The translations under genes were made by a program, and so were the position numbers. The notes under the pieces are model-generated. The model saw only the letters and a list, made by a program, of their open reading frames with translations, had not been told where the DNA came from and searched no databases. A DNA stretch of 16,468 bases from positions 1-16,468 of the forward strand of contig JAAZND010000054.1 of NCBI GenBank assembly GCA_012798485.1, given 5' to 3'. Shown here one piece after another: positions 13,951-16,468 of the stretch; the stretch's first letter is position 1, and every line of letters starts with the position of its first letter. Source of the DNA: Candidatus Beckwithbacteria bacterium (GTDB lineage: Bacteria > Patescibacteriota > Microgenomatia > UBA1400 > UBA1449).

Positions 13951-14943
13951 TTAGGATTTTAAAATTTTTAATAATTTTTCTGTCAATTTAACATTATTAT
14001 GTCGTAGTAAACTGCGATGCAAAGCATCTCCCGCCTGTTTAACAGCGGCAACCGTAGAAACAAAATCTTCCGAAATCACCTTATAGTTTTTTCTATCTAA
14101 ATCATCTTCTACTGGAAATTCATTGCTTTCTTGATAAAGTTTAAGTGCTTTGGCTGGAATCTTACCAGAATTGATCAAAACATAATCAGGATTTTTACCA
14201 AGATAATTTGCTATTTCTTTGACATGATCAGAAGCTTTATAATTGCATGTCTGAGTAAAACAAGTCATCAAATTAACTACATAAACGATCTTAGCGTTTG
14301 TAGCTCTAAATGCTTTTTGAATGCCCGTAACAGCAAAATTGGGTAAAATACTAGCATAAAGATCTCCTGGGCCAACAACAATTAAATCTGCATTTTTAAT
14401 ACTTTCAGCTGCTTTTTGATAAATTTTAGCTTTTGGAGTCAGAGAAATTTTTTTGATTTTTTTGCCGTCAGAATTACCTGGATTAAGCTGATCTTCTCCT
14501 ATTAAAATTGTTCCATCTTCATATTCAATTACCAACTGAACATTAGTCTCAGTAATAGGATAAATTTTACCTTCAAGTTTAAAAATCGACTCGGCAATTT
14601 CCAAAGCCTTGGCTGTAGATCCAGCCATATCTTGCAAAGCTGTCAAAATTAAATTTCCCAGATTATGACCTTTGAGACCATTTCCTTGAGCAAAACGATA
14701 CAAAAGTAAGTCTCTGATCCATGTTTGTTCTTTCTCTTGAGCGAGAGCTGCCAAAGATTGACGCAGATCTCCTACGGGCTGAAAACCAAATTCATCTCTA
14801 AGTCTACCTGTGGATCCACCTGAATCAGCTACAGATATCAAAGCGGTAATATCCAGTTCGTCATTTTGTTTTAAACCAGAAATAACCACTGAGGTCCCAG
14901 TTCCTCCACCGATAACGACAATTTTATTGTTTGATTTTGCCAT
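13951..14943 (-). CDS. yvcK: YvcK/CofD-like UDP-sugar-binding regulator (gluconeogenesis factor family)
   Basis: Member of the YvcK family: UDP-GlcNAc-binding proteins that in Bacillus and Mycobacterium adjust carbon flow and wall synthesis; the fold is shared with the 2-phospho-L-lactate transferase CofD. Motifs: VVIGGGTGTSVVISGLK (9-25), SVADSGGSTGRLRDEFG (37-53), VGDLRQSLAALA (57-68), YRF (82-84), KGHNLGNL (91-98), VGPGDLYASILPN (190-202). The usual NLMTQPGET is NLMTCFTQT (224-232). Length 330 aa is typical. ATG at 14943 overlaps the end of murE by 20 nt in another frame, so expression is coupled to murE. Its stop abuts the stop of the convergent HAD gene with no spacer. Placing a UDP-GlcNAc sensor beside murE and UDP-GlcNAc synthesis is biologically coherent. 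Confidence 0.92.
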   Translation of the reverse strand: MAKSNNKIVVIGGGTGTSVVISGLKQNDELDITALISVADSGGSTGRLRDEFGFQPVGDLRQSLAALAQEKEQTWIRDLLLYRFAQGNGLKGHNLGNLILTALQDMAGSTAKALEIAESIFKLEGKIYPITETNVQLVIEYEDGTILIGEDQLNPGNSDGKKIKKISLTPKAKIYQKAAESIKNADLIVVGPGDLYASILPNFAVTGIQKAFRATNAKIVYVVNLMTCFTQTCNYKASDHVKEIANYLGKNPDYVLINSGKIPAKALKLYQESNEFPVEDDLDRKNYKVISEDFVSTVAAVKQAGDALHRSLLRHNNVKLTEKLLKILKS

Positions 14944-16177
14944 ATTTTTTTAAAATTTTGCTAACACCTTCCTGATCTGTCCAAAGACATTCTTTGGTTC
15001 CATAACACATAGATCTTTCATGTCCCTTACCAAACACACCAATGATATCATTTTTTTGAGCAATTTTAATAGCAAAAGCAATCGCTTCTTCTCTGTCGTT
15101 AATTTTGACATAAACCGGATATTTAAATTTATCTTTAGCTTGAATTTCTTTTTTGCTCATTTCCTGTCCTCCGCCTTTTATAGCCCAAGTAGCAATTTCT
15201 TCGCTAATTTTTTCCACCCCTTCAGTCCTAGGATCTTCAGCCGTAATAATTGTAATATCAGCAAATCTTACGGAAACTTCGCCCATTTTGCGACGATTAT
15301 GATCTCTTAGACCTGCACAACCAAAAATTGCAATCAATCTTTTTCTAGTCTTTTTTCTTAACTCTTGCAAAGCTACTTTCAAAGCATTTGGAGTGTGAGC
15401 AAAATCCACAATTACTTTAAAATCTTCATCATACATAACCTGCATTCTACCCAAAACTCCAGCAAAATCTTCTAAAGAAGCTCTAATTTTTTCTTCTTTT
15501 ATTCCCAGTTCTTTGGCAACCGCAGCTACCGCCAAGGCATTCAAAATATTGTATTCTCCCAGCATTTTTAACTTCACGCTGAAATTATTTTTATTCAATT
15601 CTCCATCTTTAAGACCATAAGTTAAAATTTTCCCAGAAGCAAATTTTTTTAAAATTGGATATGACTTATCTTCAATATTTAAAACTGAGAATAAAACATT
15701 TTTAAACAGTTTCCCTTTATCCAAAACATATCTTTCCCAAGTTTTATGATAATCAAGATGATCCTGGGTAATATTCGTCACAATTGCTCCAAGATATTTC
15801 ACTCCCCAAACGCGAAATTGAGCCAAACCATGAGAAGTAGTTTCCAAAACCACATATTCATAGCCTTTATCTGCAATTTTTTGAAGAAGTTTTTGCAAAG
15901 CCCAAGGAGCAGGAGATGTCACATGAAAACCAGTGTCAATTTCTTCATCGCCAATTTTGGCCGAAACTGTCGAAATCAAAGCTACTTTAAACCCATTCTC
16001 ATGCAAAACATGATAAAGCATTGTGGCAGTAGTGGTTTTGCCATCTGTGCCTGTAACACCGATAATTTTTAAATTTTTTGAAGGAAAATGATAATAAAGA
16101 TTAGCCAAAATAGCCTTCGGTAAATGCCAAGCATAATTTACTAAATAATTAGGGATAAATTTACGCAAAGAAAACAT
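14924..16177 (-). CDS. murE: MurE-like UDP-MurNAc-tripeptide ligase lacking the N-terminal domain
   Basis: Mur ligase adding the third stem-peptide residue. P-loop GTDGKTTT (43-50), TTSHG (113-117), TNITQDHLDYH (134-144), a lysine in DKGKLF at the likely carbamylation site, LGEYNILNALA (206-216), GRMQV, VDFAHTPNAL (257-266), FGCAGLRDHNRRKMGE (285-300), EDPRTEG (314-320), GKGHE (383-387). EDPR corresponds to DNPR of diaminopimelate-adding MurE; the retained Arg hints at meso-DAP but does not prove it. The P-loop lies at residue 43 rather than beyond 100, so the ~100-residue UDP-MurNAc-binding domain is missing; it is replaced by a short hydrophobic/basic leader (FSLRKFIPNYLVNYAWHLPKAILANLYYHFPSK). 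Length 417 aa versus about 490. ATG at 16177 has TATAAT 5 nt upstream, no Shine-Dalgarno. Confidence 0.88.
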   Translation of the reverse strand: MFSLRKFIPNYLVNYAWHLPKAILANLYYHFPSKNLKIIGVTGTDGKTTTATMLYHVLHENGFKVALISTVSAKIGDEEIDTGFHVTSPAPWALQKLLQKIADKGYEYVVLETTSHGLAQFRVWGVKYLGAIVTNITQDHLDYHKTWERYVLDKGKLFKNVLFSVLNIEDKSYPILKKFASGKILTYGLKDGELNKNNFSVKLKMLGEYNILNALAVAAVAKELGIKEEKIRASLEDFAGVLGRMQVMYDEDFKVIVDFAHTPNALKVALQELRKKTRKRLIAIFGCAGLRDHNRRKMGEVSVRFADITIITAEDPRTEGVEKISEEIATWAIKGGGQEMSKKEIQAKDKFKYPVYVKINDREEAIAFAIKIAQKNDIIGVFGKGHERSMCYGTKECLWTDQEGVSKILKKYGKIKQ

Positions 16178-16195
16178 AACTTATTATAACTTATT
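16176..16195. repeat. Perfect 10-bp tandem repeat at the murE start
   Basis: ATAACTTATT occurs twice in direct succession (16176-16185, 16186-16195) and a partial ATGG follows. The repeat contains the murE -10 box, most of the start codon and the stop codon of the upstream fragment. One unit equals about one helix turn. Confidence 0.75.
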
Positions 16196-16210
16196 ATGGT
16201 TTTTTACCAA
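16183..16210 (-). promoter_or_regulatory. murE promoter
   Basis: TTGGTA (16210-16205, 4/6 match), 16-bp spacer, exact TATAAT (16188-16183), then only AAGTT before the murE ATG at 16177. The predicted transcription start is at the ATG, giving a leaderless mRNA that would also carry yvcK. Confidence 0.55.
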
Positions 16211-16330
16211 AACATAAGTCACCGGAGGCAGAATAACTAAAGCAAGCAAACCAAATAAAGTAAAAATTAATTTTGTACCATATAAACTTTGAATTTTACT
16301 GCCTAATAAGACCACAATAATATAATATAA
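16184..16330 (-). pseudogene. 3' remnant of a membrane-protein gene cut by the IS1595-like insertion
   Basis: An open frame of 48 codons plus TAA runs leftward from the putative IS boundary: LYYIIVVLLGSKIQSLYG, then TKLIFTLFGLLALVILPPVT and YVLVKNHNKL. Hydrophobic helices flank a short GSKIQSLYGTK loop, and the tail is basic. This resembles the C-terminal end of a multi-span transporter (MFS-like spacing), but the family call is weak. No start codon precedes the helix: the frame meets TGA (16336-16334) inside the IS end. The simplest reading is a gene interrupted by the insertion. A 43-codon mini-gene from GTG at 16315 is a less likely alternative. Its stop codon overlaps the murE promoter, so the intact gene was probably co-directional with murE. 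Confidence 0.5.
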
Positions 16331-16333
16331 GGT

Positions 16334-16380
16334 TCATGACTAGTTTAACCATATAAAAACGGTATAAAATCAAGTCATGA
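16334..16380 (+). repeat. 8-bp inverted repeat spanning the transposase start codon
   Basis: TCATGACT (16334-16341) pairs perfectly with AGTCATGA (16373-16380) across a 31-nt loop. The right arm contains the transposase ATG. In RNA read into the element from outside, the start codon would be paired; transcripts from the internal TATAAA/TAAAAT (16363-16370) would lack the left arm. Confidence 0.5.
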
Positions 16381-16468
16381 CAAATAAAAATAGATATAAG
16401 AAACTTGCGCATATTTCGGAGCAAAAATTTAGACAATTACTTAGATATTTTGCGTTAGATATTGAAGC
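16377..16468 (+). CDS. IS1595-family (ISXO2-like) transposase, N-terminal 30 codons only
   Basis: ATG at 16377 opens MTNKNRYKKLAHISEQKF, then RQLLRYFALDIEA, running to the window end. The pattern (K)RSxISExKFRxLLxxFxLDxxA is the N-terminus of ISXO2-like DDE transposases of the IS1595 family, before their helix-turn-helix/zinc-ribbon region. The frame is open to the edge. A TATAAA/TAAAAT box lies 6-8 nt upstream and no Shine-Dalgarno is visible. Whether the full transposase is intact cannot be judged. Confidence 0.7.
   Translation, partial: MTNKNRYKKLAHISEQKFRQLLRYFALDIE

Larger units (their letters stand above)
16331..16468 (+). mobile_element. Left end of an IS1595 (ISXO2-like) insertion sequence, continuing beyond the window
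   Basis: A non-coding stretch starting GGTTCATGACTAGTTTAACC precedes the transposase start by 46 nt, matching the short IR-plus-leader of IS1595-type elements. The boundary at 16331 is inferred from the GG and from where the upstream open frame fails. The eight preceding bases (TAATATAA, 16323-16330) would be the target-site duplication to look for at the other end. The right end is outside the window, so terminal inverted repeats cannot be compared. Confidence 0.6.

Noticed and set aside
15746..16072. 108-codon plus-strand open frame opposite murE
   Set aside because: Antisense to conserved MurE motifs (TNITQDHLDYH, P-loop); composition fits a shadow frame.
1..16468. tRNA, rRNA, CRISPR array or riboswitch
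   Set aside because: No cloverleaf-like GC-rich segments, regular spaced repeats or long structured leaders were seen; nearly all sequence is coding.

Overview
The window is a compact, AT-rich (roughly 30 % G+C by eye) division-and-cell-wall (dcw) cluster. It very probably comes from a Candidate Phyla Radiation / Patescibacteria bacterium, perhaps of the Microgenomates type. That placement is inference. It rests on the shortened MurE without its N-terminal domain, the divergent MurG glycine loop, the small tightly packed genes and the near absence of Shine-Dalgarno sites. TGA is used as a stop (murG, murC), so this is not the code-25 branch.

Layout, read right to left along the minus strand, which carries most genes. 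An IS1595-like element enters at the right edge (16331 onward) and cuts off the 3' tail of a membrane-protein gene (16184-16330). Then come murE and yvcK. A plus-strand island follows: a sugar nucleotidyltransferase with a left-handed beta-helix domain, and a Cof-type HAD phosphatase, convergent with yvcK. Divergent from the island, across a 62-bp promoter region, run a stand-alone GlmU-type uridylyltransferase, pgeF, murC and murB, packed with gaps of 3-4 nt or a 4-nt overlap. After murA and a 135-bp gap come an unknown multi-span membrane protein, mraY, murD, ftsW, murG, ftsQ and the first 49 codons of ftsA.

Functionally the set covers supply of UDP-GlcNAc (GlmU-like protein), its conversion to UDP-MurNAc (MurA, MurB), stem-peptide addition (MurC, MurD, MurE, with PgeF as likely proofreader), lipid I and II formation (MraY, MurG), glycan polymerisation at the septum (FtsW) and divisome assembly (FtsQ, FtsA). 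YvcK is a UDP-GlcNAc-responsive regulator family. murF, ddl, ftsI, ftsL, mraZ, rsmH and ftsZ are not in the window.

The most striking non-coding pattern is in the start regions. Of fourteen full-length or 5'-complete chromosomal genes, only the unknown membrane protein has a clear Shine-Dalgarno sequence. Many others have an exact or near TATAAT box 5-13 nt before the start codon, the geometry expected for leaderless mRNAs. Several key enzymes also carry unusual motif changes, described below.
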